From Halopenitus sp041821145 (GTDB lineage Archaea; Halobacteriota; Halobacteria; Halobacteriales; Haloferacaceae): a stretch of 64,000 nucleotides of DNA. The stretch spans positions 110,989 to 174,988 of the forward strand of contig NZ_JBGUBC010000006.1 of the NCBI RefSeq assembly GCF_041821145.1. The letters run 5' to 3'. Of the stretch, positions 26,632 through 36,140 are shown in pieces. The notes under the pieces are model-generated. The model made no database searches. It had not been told where the DNA came from and was given only the letters and a program-made list of their open reading frames with translations. The first letter of the stretch is position 1; each line of letters begins with the position of its first letter. The position numbers and the translations under genes are program-made.

Positions 26632-27279
26632 CTACTCGCCCGTTCCTCGGATCACGAGGTGAGACGTCGCAATATCCCGTTCGGAGCCTCTGAGAAATCC
26701 CTTCGTGAAACCCGCTCCGAACGTCGCATCAGCGAGAGACTCGCCTTCCTCGGGCGGCTCGTTACGGTCCACGATGGTGGCGAAGCGAAAGGTGCGGGAA
26801 TCCCCCGTTGCGGCGTCAAAAGTCAGGTGCCATCGGTACCGCCCTGCCGACTGATCGGTATCTAAATAGAGGTTCGAATCGGCCTCACCATCGTCGGCGG
26901 GAACGACATCTCCGGGATGGGATACGAGCGATCCCGAGCGCCAAGCGTGCTCAACCGTCAGTGAGATCGTTTTCCATCCGCTCGAAGCATCGTAGTTCGA
27001 ACCGGGAATGAGTCGATACATAGTGATGAGAGCGTACCGCCCAGCCGGTTCGAGATCCAGGACTGACGCGTGTTGCCGGACAGTCCCGTACTCCTCGCTC
27101 CCTGCTGTCGTCGTGTCGCTGGCGACAACAGGACGGTTCCATTCCTCCGCAGGGGGAACCAGCTCCTCAGCGTCAGTGGCTGGTGGGTCGGAGGGGTGGT
27201 TAGCGATCCTTCCTGTGACCCCGATGACGCCAACGATACCAGTGCTGGCAGCCAGCCCGAGAAGTGTGCGACGTTGCAT
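26632..27279 (-). CDS. Exported beta-rich protein with Tat-like signal, unknown
   Basis: 215 residues from ATG 27279 (MQRRTLLGLAASTGIVGVIG), an RR-type signal without a lipobox Cys. The mature part is beta-rich with exposed acidic loops (ADDGEADSNLYLDTDQ). It starts eight bases after the end of an upstream membrane-protein gene, so the two likely form an operon. No family recognised. Confidence 0.6.
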   Translation of the reverse strand: MQRRTLLGLAASTGIVGVIGVTGRIANHPSDPPATDAEELVPPAEEWNRPVVASDTTTAGSEEYGTVRQHASVLDLEPAGRYALITMYRLIPGSNYDASSGWKTISLTVEHAWRSGSLVSHPGDVVPADDGEADSNLYLDTDQSAGRYRWHLTFDAATGDSRTFRFATIVDRNEPPEEGESLADATFGAGFTKGFLRGSERDIATSHLVIRGTGE

Positions 27280-27286
27280 CAGGAAA

Positions 27287-27619
27287 CTACGCTGTGTGAT
27301 GGCTGCCACCCCGGGTTCCGACCGCGTAGATCAGGCAAAGCACCGCGCTGAACGCGGTTCCGACGGTAAGCAGCCACATCAGTAACTCGTACGGCGATCG
27401 GACTACTAGCGGCTTGTTAAGCAGCAGCATATACTGTCGATACAACATACTATCGAATGAGAACACGATGACGAATCCGATGAGGCTCAAAATGCCAACG
27501 CCGATGGTCCAGGAAATCTTCGTTCGCCCTGGAAGCGCCCGACGATGCGCATCACCAAATACCACAGCCATCGTGAGAAGTACAATCGGCGATGCGAATA
27601 GTATCGGGTGGAGGGCCAT
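27287..27619 (-). CDS. Three- or four-helix membrane protein
   Basis: 110 residues from ATG 27619 (MALHPILFASPIV). Hydrophobic segments near 5-23, 37-55, 73-95. It precedes the exported protein at 26632-27279 by eight bases on the same strand. Function unknown. Confidence 0.5.
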   Translation of the reverse strand: MALHPILFASPIVLLTMAVVFGDAHRRALPGRTKISWTIGVGILSLIGFVIVFSFDSMLYRQYMLLLNKPLVVRSPYELLMWLLTVGTAFSAVLCLIYAVGTRGGSHHTA

Positions 27620-27823
27620 ACCTGAGAACACACACGACAACTAAGATAAATCTGAGGAACGAGTAGCGTCTGGTCTGGGTCACTACTTCACCTCTCGAAG
27701 CGACCCGTTCTAAACGCAAGGGAGAACACATCCTGTGGGGGATGTTCAGTTTCCCAGCTTAGAGGGGATTGCGAGTCATCAAAAGGGATTTGTCAGCACC
27801 AATCTCACACACGGATACTTGCT

Positions 27824-28006
27824 ATGGATGACTCCACCATCATTCAGTTAACAACGCTCTGGTTCGTCATCCTCGTATTCATCCAAACCGGATCTGGTGG
27901 ATCAGGACCACTACTCACTGCAATTGGGGTTCTGGCAATCCTCCTCTCTTACATCATCCCCGTCACTATCCTTGGACTCCTCGCTATTCGACTGGTTGGC
28001 GAGTGA
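27824..28006 (+). CDS. 60-aa two-helix membrane protein
   Basis: MDDSTIIQLTTLWFVILVF begins the first helix; a second helix (LLTAIGVLAILLSYIIPVTI) follows a Gly/Ser-rich turn. It ends with the short hydrophilic RLVGE. Compact and self-contained, with no competing gene on the other strand. Confidence 0.45.
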   Translation: MDDSTIIQLTTLWFVILVFIQTGSGGSGPLLTAIGVLAILLSYIIPVTILGLLAIRLVGE

Positions 28007-28124
28007 CACATCCGGCAAACGAGTCTATGTCCTGTGTCGGTATTCCCATCTGTATGAATCTGTTTCAGGACTCCCGATTCAGAATCACCCAAGACACAAA
28101 TATTCCGAATCCGAAAAACAACGT

Positions 28125-28262
28125 ATGCACGGCCCGGCACACTGGTTTGGTCTGATACGAGCGTGGATCATTATCGGGCTATTTATCTACGTCGTCTGGT
28201 CGTCCCTCGAATGGATTCACACCCAAGTGAACAGGATTCGTCAGCGAATCGTTAGTCCCTGA
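28125..28262 (+). CDS. Candidate 45-aa single-helix membrane protein
   Basis: From ATG 28125: MHGPAHWFGLIRAWIIIGLF forms one membrane helix, followed by a basic amphipathic tail (WIHTQVNRIRQRIV). Plausible as a small membrane peptide, but the length gives little statistical support. Confidence 0.35.
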   Translation: MHGPAHWFGLIRAWIIIGLFIYVVWSSLEWIHTQVNRIRQRIVSP

Positions 28263-28531
28263 TGACCTAATTGCATCCGTATCGCCTTGCAGAGGAATAG
28301 TAATCTTGAAAAGTTAATTGAATCGGATTGATTAATGCGCAGGTTGAGACGGAACAACTCAATCATATAGCCATTCTCCCGAAGGGAAAGACATCGTGTG
28401 GATGTCCAGACCTTTCGTACCCTCCACTGGTATGGTTAGATTCTATTGATCGTAGCCACCATCGGGCTTTTTCGCTCAACTACCCGGTGTCATTCCCCAT
28501 TCCCACCTCACTAGTGTTCCCGCTCGAAAAG

Positions 28532-29386
28532 TTATTGACCACCAAGGGGCGTCTCGTTCAGACCAGATCGTACGGCATCAACATCAACAATATCATCTCG
28601 ATCGCACCGATGTGACGGCCGCCACCACGCGGCTGACCTGATTACGAGCGTGTCGTCGGACCATTCGAAGCTCGTGTACGCAGCCCACGGTCGGAACTGA
28701 CGCTGCAACGGATGTTCGACGACGAGTCCGGTATCCGTCACGCGGAACGTCCGCGGATTCAACACGTTCATCAGCACGACGCCGACGAACAGTAGATAGT
28801 ACAATCGCCACCCCCACTCGGAATTAAACACGAATGCAGCAAGGATACCGAGGGTGCTGACGGTGAAGGCCACAACAGAAACGCCGCCAGCAATCCGCCG
28901 CCACCGGCGAGGCCACCGTGCTTCCCACTCTGTGAGTTCTACCGCCTCTTCAAGAGCAGCGTTCGCGTGCCGCGTTCGACTCATCGCTACCAGTATAATG
29001 CCGAGCAGCATCCCGCCAGCGGTCCCCAACACTCCTAGTGGGGCGGCGATGTTAGGCGGTTCAACACCAATAGCAGTCGCACCGAACACCCCACCAAACC
29101 AACTGAACGGAAGCACGACAAGCAACCAGACGGCGTCGTGACGGCCAAGGGTGACAGCAAGCCCGGGCGTCCACCATACAACCCAACCGGCGATAGCGGT
29201 CACACCCGTCACGGCGATGATCAAGCCGATGTAGAGAATAGCCGCGTCAGCGACGGCCTGCGACAAAGCGAGAACAAGTGCAGGCGCGACGAAGGAGGCG
29301 ACGTAGAGGCCAGCGACCAACGCGTACTCACCATCAGGGCGCTCAGCGTTCGACCGACCTAGTACAGAACGCGTTGACGCCGCCAT
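28532..29386 (-). CDS. Membrane protein with C-terminal PH-like domain, unknown
   Basis: 284 residues from ATG 29386. Hydrophobic segments fill residues 25-125 and 170-215. The last 70 residues are soluble and strand-rich (RTFRVTDTGLVVEHPLQRQF, then AYTSFEWSDDTLVIR), like bacterial PH domains that follow membrane helices. A 270-base gap downstream (28263-28531) has no supported gene. Confidence 0.55.
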   Translation of the reverse strand: MAASTRSVLGRSNAERPDGEYALVAGLYVASFVAPALVLALSQAVADAAILYIGLIIAVTGVTAIAGWVVWWTPGLAVTLGRHDAVWLLVVLPFSWFGGVFGATAIGVEPPNIAAPLGVLGTAGGMLLGIILVAMSRTRHANAALEEAVELTEWEARWPRRWRRIAGGVSVVAFTVSTLGILAAFVFNSEWGWRLYYLLFVGVVLMNVLNPRTFRVTDTGLVVEHPLQRQFRPWAAYTSFEWSDDTLVIRSAAWWRPSHRCDRDDIVDVDAVRSGLNETPLGGQ

Positions 29387-29466
29387 AGAGAAACGTTCCA
29401 CGCCAGGCAACAAAAGACTCCCTCAACACGGGGATTTTATTATCCTCGTAGAGGTAACTCGCGGAT

Positions 29467-29712
29467 ATGTTCGGGTTGCCCTCCATCGGCCGGAAACTCA
29501 GGACTCGGCTATTCTCACGGAATGCTGACAATTGGAACCACAGACGGCGAATGATTGCGCTCATCCCAGTATGGACCGTCCTTGGATACACCGTCGGCTA
29601 TTTCGGCGGTGTTCATTGGCTGCCACCGATTGTCCCAGAAGTGATCGTGCCGGAACTGTTCGCCGTTCTCGGGATCCTCGTTGGCAGCGTGTTCATGGCA
29701 TTGATCGATTAA
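29467..29712 (+). CDS. 81-aa two-helix membrane protein
   Basis: A basic N-terminus (RKLRTRLFSRNADNWNHRRR) is followed by two hydrophobic segments near 29-50 and 62-80. A TATA-like TTTTATTAT lies 24-32 bases upstream of the ATG, which supports the start. No family recognised. Confidence 0.5.
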   Translation: MFGLPSIGRKLRTRLFSRNADNWNHRRRMIALIPVWTVLGYTVGYFGGVHWLPPIVPEVIVPELFAVLGILVGSVFMALID

Positions 29713-29944
29713 GTCCGTGCGGTGTATCACTGGACTTCGTCGTGCATGATGGACCACGGTCAGGAGCATCTGATCTTGGGGTCTCCGGATACAGCGGGCC
29801 TTACTACTAGTTCGATGTGGCCGTCGTCGGGTTCGGTGACTTGCCGCCCGCGGATGAAGCGAAACGGATTGGCGAACAGTAGTACGTTATCTCGGCCTGG
29901 AATATATGACCCCTGAGTGTCACACCTATGCGTGTGTCCGCTAC

Positions 29945-31849
29945 ATGCCCTCCACAACTACGAGACGCCGCTTTTTGGCTGGCGTCGCAGCGTCCTGCAC
30001 CGCGGTCGGTGCTGGAACCGCAGTGACCGGCGCAACGAGGAGTACGCGATTGACTCCAACTACGAACACCCAACAATCAGCGCTCCCGGAAACCATCCGT
30101 GACGCGGTCGAACGAGCACTGGACGAGTACGATGCCGACGGAGCAACCGTTTCGGTCGTTGCTCACGGTGAGACTGTCCTGAGCGAAGGATTCGGTCACT
30201 CGTATCTCAACTCTGACGCACCCGTTGAACCGGACACTACCCTGTTCCGAATCGGTTCTGTCTCGAAGGTCGCCCCGTTTGTCGCCGCTATGCGACTCGT
30301 CGATACCGGTGACGTAGATCCGCACGCTCCGGTCGATGAGGTACTCGACTCCGTTTCGATCCCCGACCAAGACGCGTACGACGAACCAATCACTCTCGCA
30401 CATCTCGCTACCCATACGACAGGCTTCGAACAACGCTACCCGGGACAAGTGGCAACGACACCGGACGCGATTCGACCACTTCCGGACGTCCTTGAAGCCA
30501 ACGACCCGGATCAGATCCACGAACCAGGAACCGTTCCGCTGTACACGAACTATAACGCGGGGCTCACCGGCCAACTCGTGGCCGATATCGTCAGGACGGA
30601 GTTCGCCGATGCAATCGAACAGGTAGTGTTTGATCCGCTCGGTATGAACGGGAGCACGTTCGATCCGCTACCTGCCGAGCTGGTCGGTGGCCGAACGGAC
30701 GCTGCGTCGCAAGTGAACTGGTACTCTGAAATGCCGCCAGCGTCCGGAATGTCTGCTACAGCCACTGACATGGCTGCGCTCTTGCACGTTCTTCTCGGGA
30801 CTGGGACCGGTGATACAGGTCAATTCCTCTCGGCGGAGGCCGTTGAAGATCTCCATAAACAATGGTACACGCCGCACGAACAGCTCGCAGGTATTTCCTT
30901 TGGGATGGAGCGCCAGCGTCGAGACGGAACACTCGTCGTTGGTCACCAAGGCGGTGTCCCTGACTTTAGTACCGACCTCCGGTATCTCCCTACCGAAGAC
31001 GTCGGATTGTTCGTCTCAGTTCACGGTACCGAGGCGAACGACGCCCGTTCCGTAATCTCAGAGGCGTTTCTCGATCATGTTGCTCCCGTCCAAGCCCACG
31101 AACCGAGCGACGGAGGTCAACCGACCCGAGCGGACAGCGTCACCGGACGGTACCGCTCACTCCATGTGACAGATACCTCGTCGTTCGAGAAAACCCTCTA
31201 CGGAATCACACGCCCGACCACTGTCGTCCGGATTGCCGACGACGGGACGCTCGTCACGGATCGAAGGGGGGAGACCCACCGGTGGATTGAAACTGATCCG
31301 TTCGTGTTTCGGCGTAGCGATGGCGCGGATACACTTGTCTTCAAACCGTCTGCGGAGGGGACGACGCATCTGTTTCAAGCCAGCGATCCATGGTCTCCAC
31401 GTGCGGTAGTTCCATGGTACGAGCAGGGTCGGATCCACGGGCCACTCGCGCTCCTCTCGGGCGTCCTCGTTCTCTCCGGCGTCGTCGGCTGGCCGCTTGC
31501 AGCAGGCTGGCGGCGGTATCAAAACGCAGAATCTCCACCACAAACGCTCTCACGATGGCGATGGGTCGCTGGCATAACCGCAGTACTACTATTCTCGTTC
31601 GCCGTCATCAGTCTGTACGGTGTTACTGAACGATGGCTATACGAGCCCCCACCGGGATTCGATTTATTATTCGCCCTCCCGGGTATCGCGGCAATCCTGT
31701 CGATTGCCACAGCTGGGGCCGTCCTTCGGTCGTGGCACCATCAACAGTGGTCGCTATCCACACGAGTCCATCTCACGCTCGTCGCAACAGGACTCGTCAC
31801 CCTCTGTAGTCTCTGCTGGTACTGGAATCTCCTACAGATTCCACTTTGA
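29945..31849 (+). CDS. Serine hydrolase of the beta-lactamase/class C family with C-terminal membrane helices
   Basis: 634 residues from ATG 29945. The N-terminus TTRRRFLAGVAAS is a twin-arginine signal. The catalytic domain has SVSK (S105, K108), YTN (about 200-202) and HQGG (about 333-336), the three motifs of penicillin-binding-protein-like serine hydrolases. After the domain, residues 510-630 form four or so membrane helices. The enzyme should act outside the cell. Haloarchaea lack murein, so peptide, ester or lactone substrates are likelier than cell-wall ones. It stands alone on the plus strand. Confidence 0.85.
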   Translation: MPSTTTRRRFLAGVAASCTAVGAGTAVTGATRSTRLTPTTNTQQSALPETIRDAVERALDEYDADGATVSVVAHGETVLSEGFGHSYLNSDAPVEPDTTLFRIGSVSKVAPFVAAMRLVDTGDVDPHAPVDEVLDSVSIPDQDAYDEPITLAHLATHTTGFEQRYPGQVATTPDAIRPLPDVLEANDPDQIHEPGTVPLYTNYNAGLTGQLVADIVRTEFADAIEQVVFDPLGMNGSTFDPLPAELVGGRTDAASQVNWYSEMPPASGMSATATDMAALLHVLLGTGTGDTGQFLSAEAVEDLHKQWYTPHEQLAGISFGMERQRRDGTLVVGHQGGVPDFSTDLRYLPTEDVGLFVSVHGTEANDARSVISEAFLDHVAPVQAHEPSDGGQPTRADSVTGRYRSLHVTDTSSFEKTLYGITRPTTVVRIADDGTLVTDRRGETHRWIETDPFVFRRSDGADTLVFKPSAEGTTHLFQASDPWSPRAVVPWYEQGRIHGPLALLSGVLVLSGVVGWPLAAGWRRYQNAESPPQTLSRWRWVAGITAVLLFSFAVISLYGVTERWLYEPPPGFDLLFALPGIAAILSIATAGAVLRSWHHQQWSLSTRVHLTLVATGLVTLCSLCWYWNLLQIPL

Positions 31850-31952
31850 CTTGCTCTCAGGGCGAGAGTCGTGAACGATCGACTCGTGCTCCTCAATCCG
31901 GTTGTGCCACCCAGACTCAACAAGAATCGGTTTGCCTCGCCTCTTCCGGTAA

Positions 31953-32807
31953 CTAAATCTTGTCTCGACCGCCGGCGAACTCGCGGGTTAGCGATGGGGA
32001 GCCGGCCAGCGCGATTCCTATTGCAGCGAGTCCAAACGCAAGCACACCAGCTGCACCGACCGGGCTCGCAACTAATTCACTGAGAGTAGCATTCTCCGTA
32101 ACCGCATAGGCAACGACGATGCCAGCGGAACCGTTGAACACACCGTGGAGCAACGCCGCTGCGAGTACTGATTTCGCGCGAACAACGAGGTACGTGTATA
32201 CCGGCGAGAACGACAGACAGGCAATCGTCATGGCGACGACCCCAATCACTGGGAAGGAAGGGTAGTTGTAGCCAGCGATGATGACCGGCGCGTGCCAGAC
32301 TCCCCAGAGGGCACCAATCCCAAACGACGCCTTCCAGAAGCCCCACGGAGCTAGTTCCCAGAGCAGGTACCCTCGCCATCCGAACTCCTCACCGAATGCG
32401 AAAAGTGCGTTCACCGTCGTACCCAGCCCGAGCACGAGGCCGAACGTCGCTATCACGCCACCGAGCCCCGACGGCAGTTCGATCCCCGGTGTCGGGTCAA
32501 CGGTCGGATCAAAGCCGACGCCAGGGACTGCCACCGCAAGAAGGAGCGTCAATCCGACGAGCGGTAGTGCACCCACGGCGGCCACAACGAGCCACCGAAC
32601 GCGTCCGATTCGCAACCCAACCGTCGACAGCGGAATATCTCGACGGAGGCAGACTACAAGCCCCGCAACCATCGGAGAGAACATATACGCTGGTGCAAGT
32701 GCGATCGGGCTCACCTCGATAATTCGAGAAACGATGTGGAGACCGACGGCAAAGACGACCAGAATACTGACGAAGACTGTGAGACGGCTTCTATCAGGAC
32801 TTGTCAT
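31953..32807 (-). CDS. CPBP family intramembrane protease
   Basis: 284 residues with about eight membrane segments. GEEFGWRGYLLWEL (about 138-151) is a textbook EExxxR motif of the CPBP family; WGVWHAP and LLHGVFNGSAG give the two conserved His positions. This is the strongest CPBP gene in the window and differs from the one at 13269-14156. The substrate is unknown. It lies 131 bases downstream of the P450 start region on the opposite side of a short spacer and is not clearly in an operon. Confidence 0.9.
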   Translation of the reverse strand: MTSPDRSRLTVFVSILVVFAVGLHIVSRIIEVSPIALAPAYMFSPMVAGLVVCLRRDIPLSTVGLRIGRVRWLVVAAVGALPLVGLTLLLAVAVPGVGFDPTVDPTPGIELPSGLGGVIATFGLVLGLGTTVNALFAFGEEFGWRGYLLWELAPWGFWKASFGIGALWGVWHAPVIIAGYNYPSFPVIGVVAMTIACLSFSPVYTYLVVRAKSVLAAALLHGVFNGSAGIVVAYAVTENATLSELVASPVGAAGVLAFGLAAIGIALAGSPSLTREFAGGRDKI

Positions 32808-32938
32808 TCAGCACCACTGTGCTGAACGAGATAGTCCCGGCTAATAAACGTATGAGCTGGTTCAAACAAAACTGGAAGATAGCCCGTTACAGTATCGACG
32901 GTCTGCACCCAGTTCCTTACATATCGAGCCACTGCAAC

Positions 32939-34261
32939 TCACCGTCGACGAACCTCCGCAGTGATGTCAGTCGCAGGCCGAAGTTGAACTGACGGAACGA
33001 ACGTTAATGGCTCGTCGGCAGTCACGTCGAGGTCAACACGGCCGACCATCGTTGCCAGCGCCAAAGTCAGTTCCTGCCGAGCGAAATCGTTCCCGATACA
33101 GCCGCGTGGCCCACCGCTAAACGGGAAGTACGCGTACTCCGGGCGATCCGTCTCCCGGATCCATCGGTCAGGATCGAACCCCTCCGGGTCATCCCAAAAC
33201 CGCTCGTCCCGATGGGGCACCCACTGTGGAATCAGAAACCGTGCCCCTTCAGGCAATTCGTAGCCGTCCAGCGTCACGGACTCGGTCGCCTGCCGGTTGA
33301 CACCCGTCGTCGGCGGATAGATCCGAAGCGTCTCTGCGACGACGTGTTGCGTGTATTCGAGTGCATCGTAGTGCTCGATGGTCGGTCGATCACCACTGAC
33401 AACGCGGTCGTACTCCTCACAGAGTATCTCGCACACGTCAGGATGGTCTTCAAGCAAGTACCAGACCCGGGTGAGCGCACCAGCCGGCGACTCGTGGCCC
33501 GCCAGCAGGAACGCAACCAGATTCTCCTTGACCTCCGCCAGCGTCAGGTTCCCATTCTCGTGAGCAGCAAGCAACGTCGCGCAGACGTCGTCGCTAGCCG
33601 CAATCCCCGTGTCTCGTCGCTCGTCGATGAGATCCTCGACGAATGTGTCGAGCCGCTGTACCATCCGACGGAACCGGCGGTCGGTCGGAGTCGGAACCCA
33701 GTCCGGAAGCAGCTGGCCGGGTCGTCGGAAGTTCGTTCGATCGACGAGCGCGTCCGCGGCTTCGATCACTACCTTCTCCCGTCCTCGGAGATCCTCGTTC
33801 AGTAGCGTTTCCCCCAGAATCTGCACCGTCAATCTACGCATCTCCGCGTGCAGATCGACCTGCTCCCCGTCGTCCCACTCGCCGACGAACCGGGCGGTCA
33901 CGGACGCCATACGATCGCCGTAACTGGCGATACTCTCACGAGTGAATGCCGGGTGTGCCGCCCTGCGCAGTCGTTTCCATCGGTCGCCAGTCGCAGTCGT
34001 CATTGCGCGATCTTCAACACCCGCGAAGGTCTCCTGCTGCTCCGGCCCGATGGTGAATTTGTGCTGTTCCTCGACGAGAATCTGCTTGATGAGATCCGGA
34101 TGGGTCACCAGGTACATCGACTCGCCCATAAACCGGAGATGAACGAGATCGCCGTGGGTAGCCCACGACTCCATCGCATCAACCGGCTCACGAGAAAACG
34201 CGACGCCGTTCCCAATAATCGGAAGACCGTCCGGAGACGGCGGCTGCTCCGTCCCGCTCAT
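32939..34261 (-). CDS. Cytochrome P450 (haloarchaeal CYP174-like)
   Basis: 440 residues. The I-helix AGHESPAGA provides the oxygen-binding region; ETLRIYPP (about 307-314) is the ExxR motif; FSGGPRGCIGNDFA near 378-391 is the heme-binding loop, with the Cys near 385 as the heme thiolate. HRDERFWDDPEGFDPDRW is the usual PERF-region block. Length and sequence fit the soluble haloarchaeal P450s often named CYP174. It should oxidise a hydrophobic substrate with electrons from a ferredoxin; no ferredoxin gene is adjacent. The substrate is unknown. Confidence 0.93.
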   Translation of the reverse strand: MSGTEQPPSPDGLPIIGNGVAFSREPVDAMESWATHGDLVHLRFMGESMYLVTHPDLIKQILVEEQHKFTIGPEQQETFAGVEDRAMTTATGDRWKRLRRAAHPAFTRESIASYGDRMASVTARFVGEWDDGEQVDLHAEMRRLTVQILGETLLNEDLRGREKVVIEAADALVDRTNFRRPGQLLPDWVPTPTDRRFRRMVQRLDTFVEDLIDERRDTGIAASDDVCATLLAAHENGNLTLAEVKENLVAFLLAGHESPAGALTRVWYLLEDHPDVCEILCEEYDRVVSGDRPTIEHYDALEYTQHVVAETLRIYPPTTGVNRQATESVTLDGYELPEGARFLIPQWVPHRDERFWDDPEGFDPDRWIRETDRPEYAYFPFSGGPRGCIGNDFARQELTLALATMVGRVDLDVTADEPLTFVPSVQLRPATDITAEVRRR

Positions 34262-34370
34262 ATCGATATCTTTCTACTCATCTGTCTTAATCCTGCCCCG
34301 CCTCCTCTGAAGACAGTCGTAGAGGAGCTCGTGGATGGCTTTTATCGCCACTCCAATTGTGGTGTGAAGT

Positions 34371-34805
34371 ATGGTCGCTCTCTTGGCCCGAAGTCACTCA
34401 TCCACTTCCGCTGCAGCGCTCGTCGGCACTCTGGTTGGTATTGCCGTACTCTGTCTGTACTTCGGCGCTGGCTTACTCATCGCAGGATGGAGCGTCAGTG
34501 AGTTCCTCGCTCATCTCTCGGGTGACACTGTCGGGTATCTTCTGGGAATGATGGTCCTCGTCATCGCCTCCGTCGGACTACCCATCGCCATCTTCCTCCG
34601 ATTTGGCCTGATTACACCGCTCGCGGTACTCATACTCGTAATTCTCGGCTGGCTCATCGTCGGTGCCGTACAGGGTGTCCTCTCACTCCAGACGATTTTC
34701 GGCCTCGCCCTCTACGCAGCTTTCCTTTCTCCAATCGCCCTCTTTCTCTACGCCATCTTTGGTGGGAGCGAGTATCTATTCCGGGCGAAGACAAACAGTC
34801 GATAG
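34371..34805 (+). CDS. Four-helix membrane protein, unknown
   Basis: 144 residues, four hydrophobic segments (about 20-42, 58-75, 82-104, 110-134) and a short basic C-terminus. It is divergent from the P450 gene with 110 bases between them. No family recognised. Confidence 0.5.
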   Translation: MVALLARSHSSTSAAALVGTLVGIAVLCLYFGAGLLIAGWSVSEFLAHLSGDTVGYLLGMMVLVIASVGLPIAIFLRFGLITPLAVLILVILGWLIVGAVQGVLSLQTIFGLALYAAFLSPIALFLYAIFGGSEYLFRAKTNSR

Positions 34806-35019
34806 GACAGACCTGATCTCAATTCTATATACCCCTCTCAATCTCGCACGCTCATTTAAATAGGGCGGCGATCCCTTACATCAGGGAGTAGAAAACTCAG
34901 GGTATTCAATAACGTGTGCGGGGGAAACGCAGGTTGTCATCGATATGTACCGGCATTCGAGAGATGTCGGGTTGCACGTGTGACCGTGCTTTCAATACCG
35001 CAGCGATTTGTTACCCTGT

Positions 35020-35943
35020 ATGGGGACCGAACGGACTGCAGACGAGGTCTTTGGGCTCTTGTCTGACGAGATACGACTCGACATCCTCCGAACGGTCGCA
35101 CTCGCACAACACGACGAGAGACAAACCGGCGTCGCTTCGCTGTCGTTCTCGGACATTTACGACCGTGTAGAGGTGGACAACACGTCGAAACTATCGTACC
35201 ACCTCGGAGAACTCACCGGCACGTTTCTCCGAAAGCACGAAGACGGCTACGCGTTCACCCACGCCGGCGAACAAATGGTTCGTTTCATTCTCGCCGAGAA
35301 CTACCAGTCGCCATCGGATGTCGGCACGATCGAGACTGACGGGGACTGCCTGTTCTGTGGCGAAGGCGCACTTCAAGCCACGATCGAAGATCAGTATTTT
35401 ATGATCCGGTGTTCGGACTGCGAACGTCCCGCGTTCGCGTATAGAGTCAGGCCAGCACAAGTTCGCTCTCACACGAAGGCTGATCTGATCGATACCGTGA
35501 TCTGGGAACAGGCTGGTGACCTACTCAAGACGCGGCAAGGCGTCTGTCCGGACTGCGCTGGGCGTCTGGAAACGGAGGTACTAGACGCGTCAAACCAACC
35601 GACAGGGAGTGCAGTTCCAGTGGATTTTGCTGCGAACAGCGAGTGTCAACAATGTCTGCGTAGTATGGGACTTCCGCTTCCGTACGCGGCAGCCTACCAC
35701 CCGGAGTCGGTTGCCTTCCACTGGGAGCACGGCGTCGATATCTTGGGGACGGGATTCTGGGAATTCCACCCGCATCTCATCGACGGCCGGTGGACCTCCG
35801 AAAAGGTCGAGACCGATCCCGAAGAGTACCGGGTCGAACTGCAGCGTGAGACGACGTCCCTTCGCCTGTATCTTGATGCGAATGCGGCGGTCACGAGAAC
35901 CGAGCGCGTGCAACGCAGAGACCAGTCCGAGCGGCGTTCGTGA
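35020..35943 (+). CDS. ArsR-type winged-helix regulator with zinc-ribbon-like C-terminal domain
   Basis: 307 residues from ATG 35020. Residues 1-90 are a haloarchaeal winged helix: ADEVFGLLSDEIRLDILRTV, then TSKLSYHLGELTGTFLRKHE and the wing DGYAFTHAG. The C-terminal part has several CxxC pairs (CLFCGEG, CSDCERP, CPDCAG, CQQCLR), so a metal-bound ligand domain is likely. Proteins of this layout (DUF7351-like) are frequent, uncharacterised regulators in haloarchaea. Upstream it is alone; the S9 peptidase begins 197 bases downstream behind an inverted repeat. Confidence 0.8.
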   Translation: MGTERTADEVFGLLSDEIRLDILRTVALAQHDERQTGVASLSFSDIYDRVEVDNTSKLSYHLGELTGTFLRKHEDGYAFTHAGEQMVRFILAENYQSPSDVGTIETDGDCLFCGEGALQATIEDQYFMIRCSDCERPAFAYRVRPAQVRSHTKADLIDTVIWEQAGDLLKTRQGVCPDCAGRLETEVLDASNQPTGSAVPVDFAANSECQQCLRSMGLPLPYAAAYHPESVAFHWEHGVDILGTGFWEFHPHLIDGRWTSEKVETDPEEYRVELQRETTSLRLYLDANAAVTRTERVQRRDQSERRS

Positions 35944-36020
35944 CGGAACATTTTCAAAAGACTCGTTTGGCCAATAGGCCTGTCTCGGAGACAAATAGCT
36001 AATTGTGCCCCATATGCGCT

Positions 36021-36043
36021 ATTGAGCCAGTTATTCGCTCAAT
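36021..36043. promoter_or_regulatory. Perfect 7-bp inverted repeat upstream of the S9 peptidase
   Basis: ATTGAGC-N9-GCTCAAT lies about 100 bases before the peptidase ATG. A second short palindrome (TGTCTC-G-GAGACA, 35981-35993) lies just before it. Either could be an operator for the regulator encoded immediately upstream. Confidence 0.35.
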
Positions 36044-36140
36044 TAGGATTTTGAAACGACGCTGGTAATATATCAATTGTTCGATAATTATTAAGAGGTG
36101 GTAGGGTGACACTCCATATGTCGAAACGACACTCGACACA

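Noticed and set aside
28328..28615. 95-residue plus-strand frame
   Set aside because: It overlaps the end of the minus-strand membrane-protein gene, is not acidic and has no motif.
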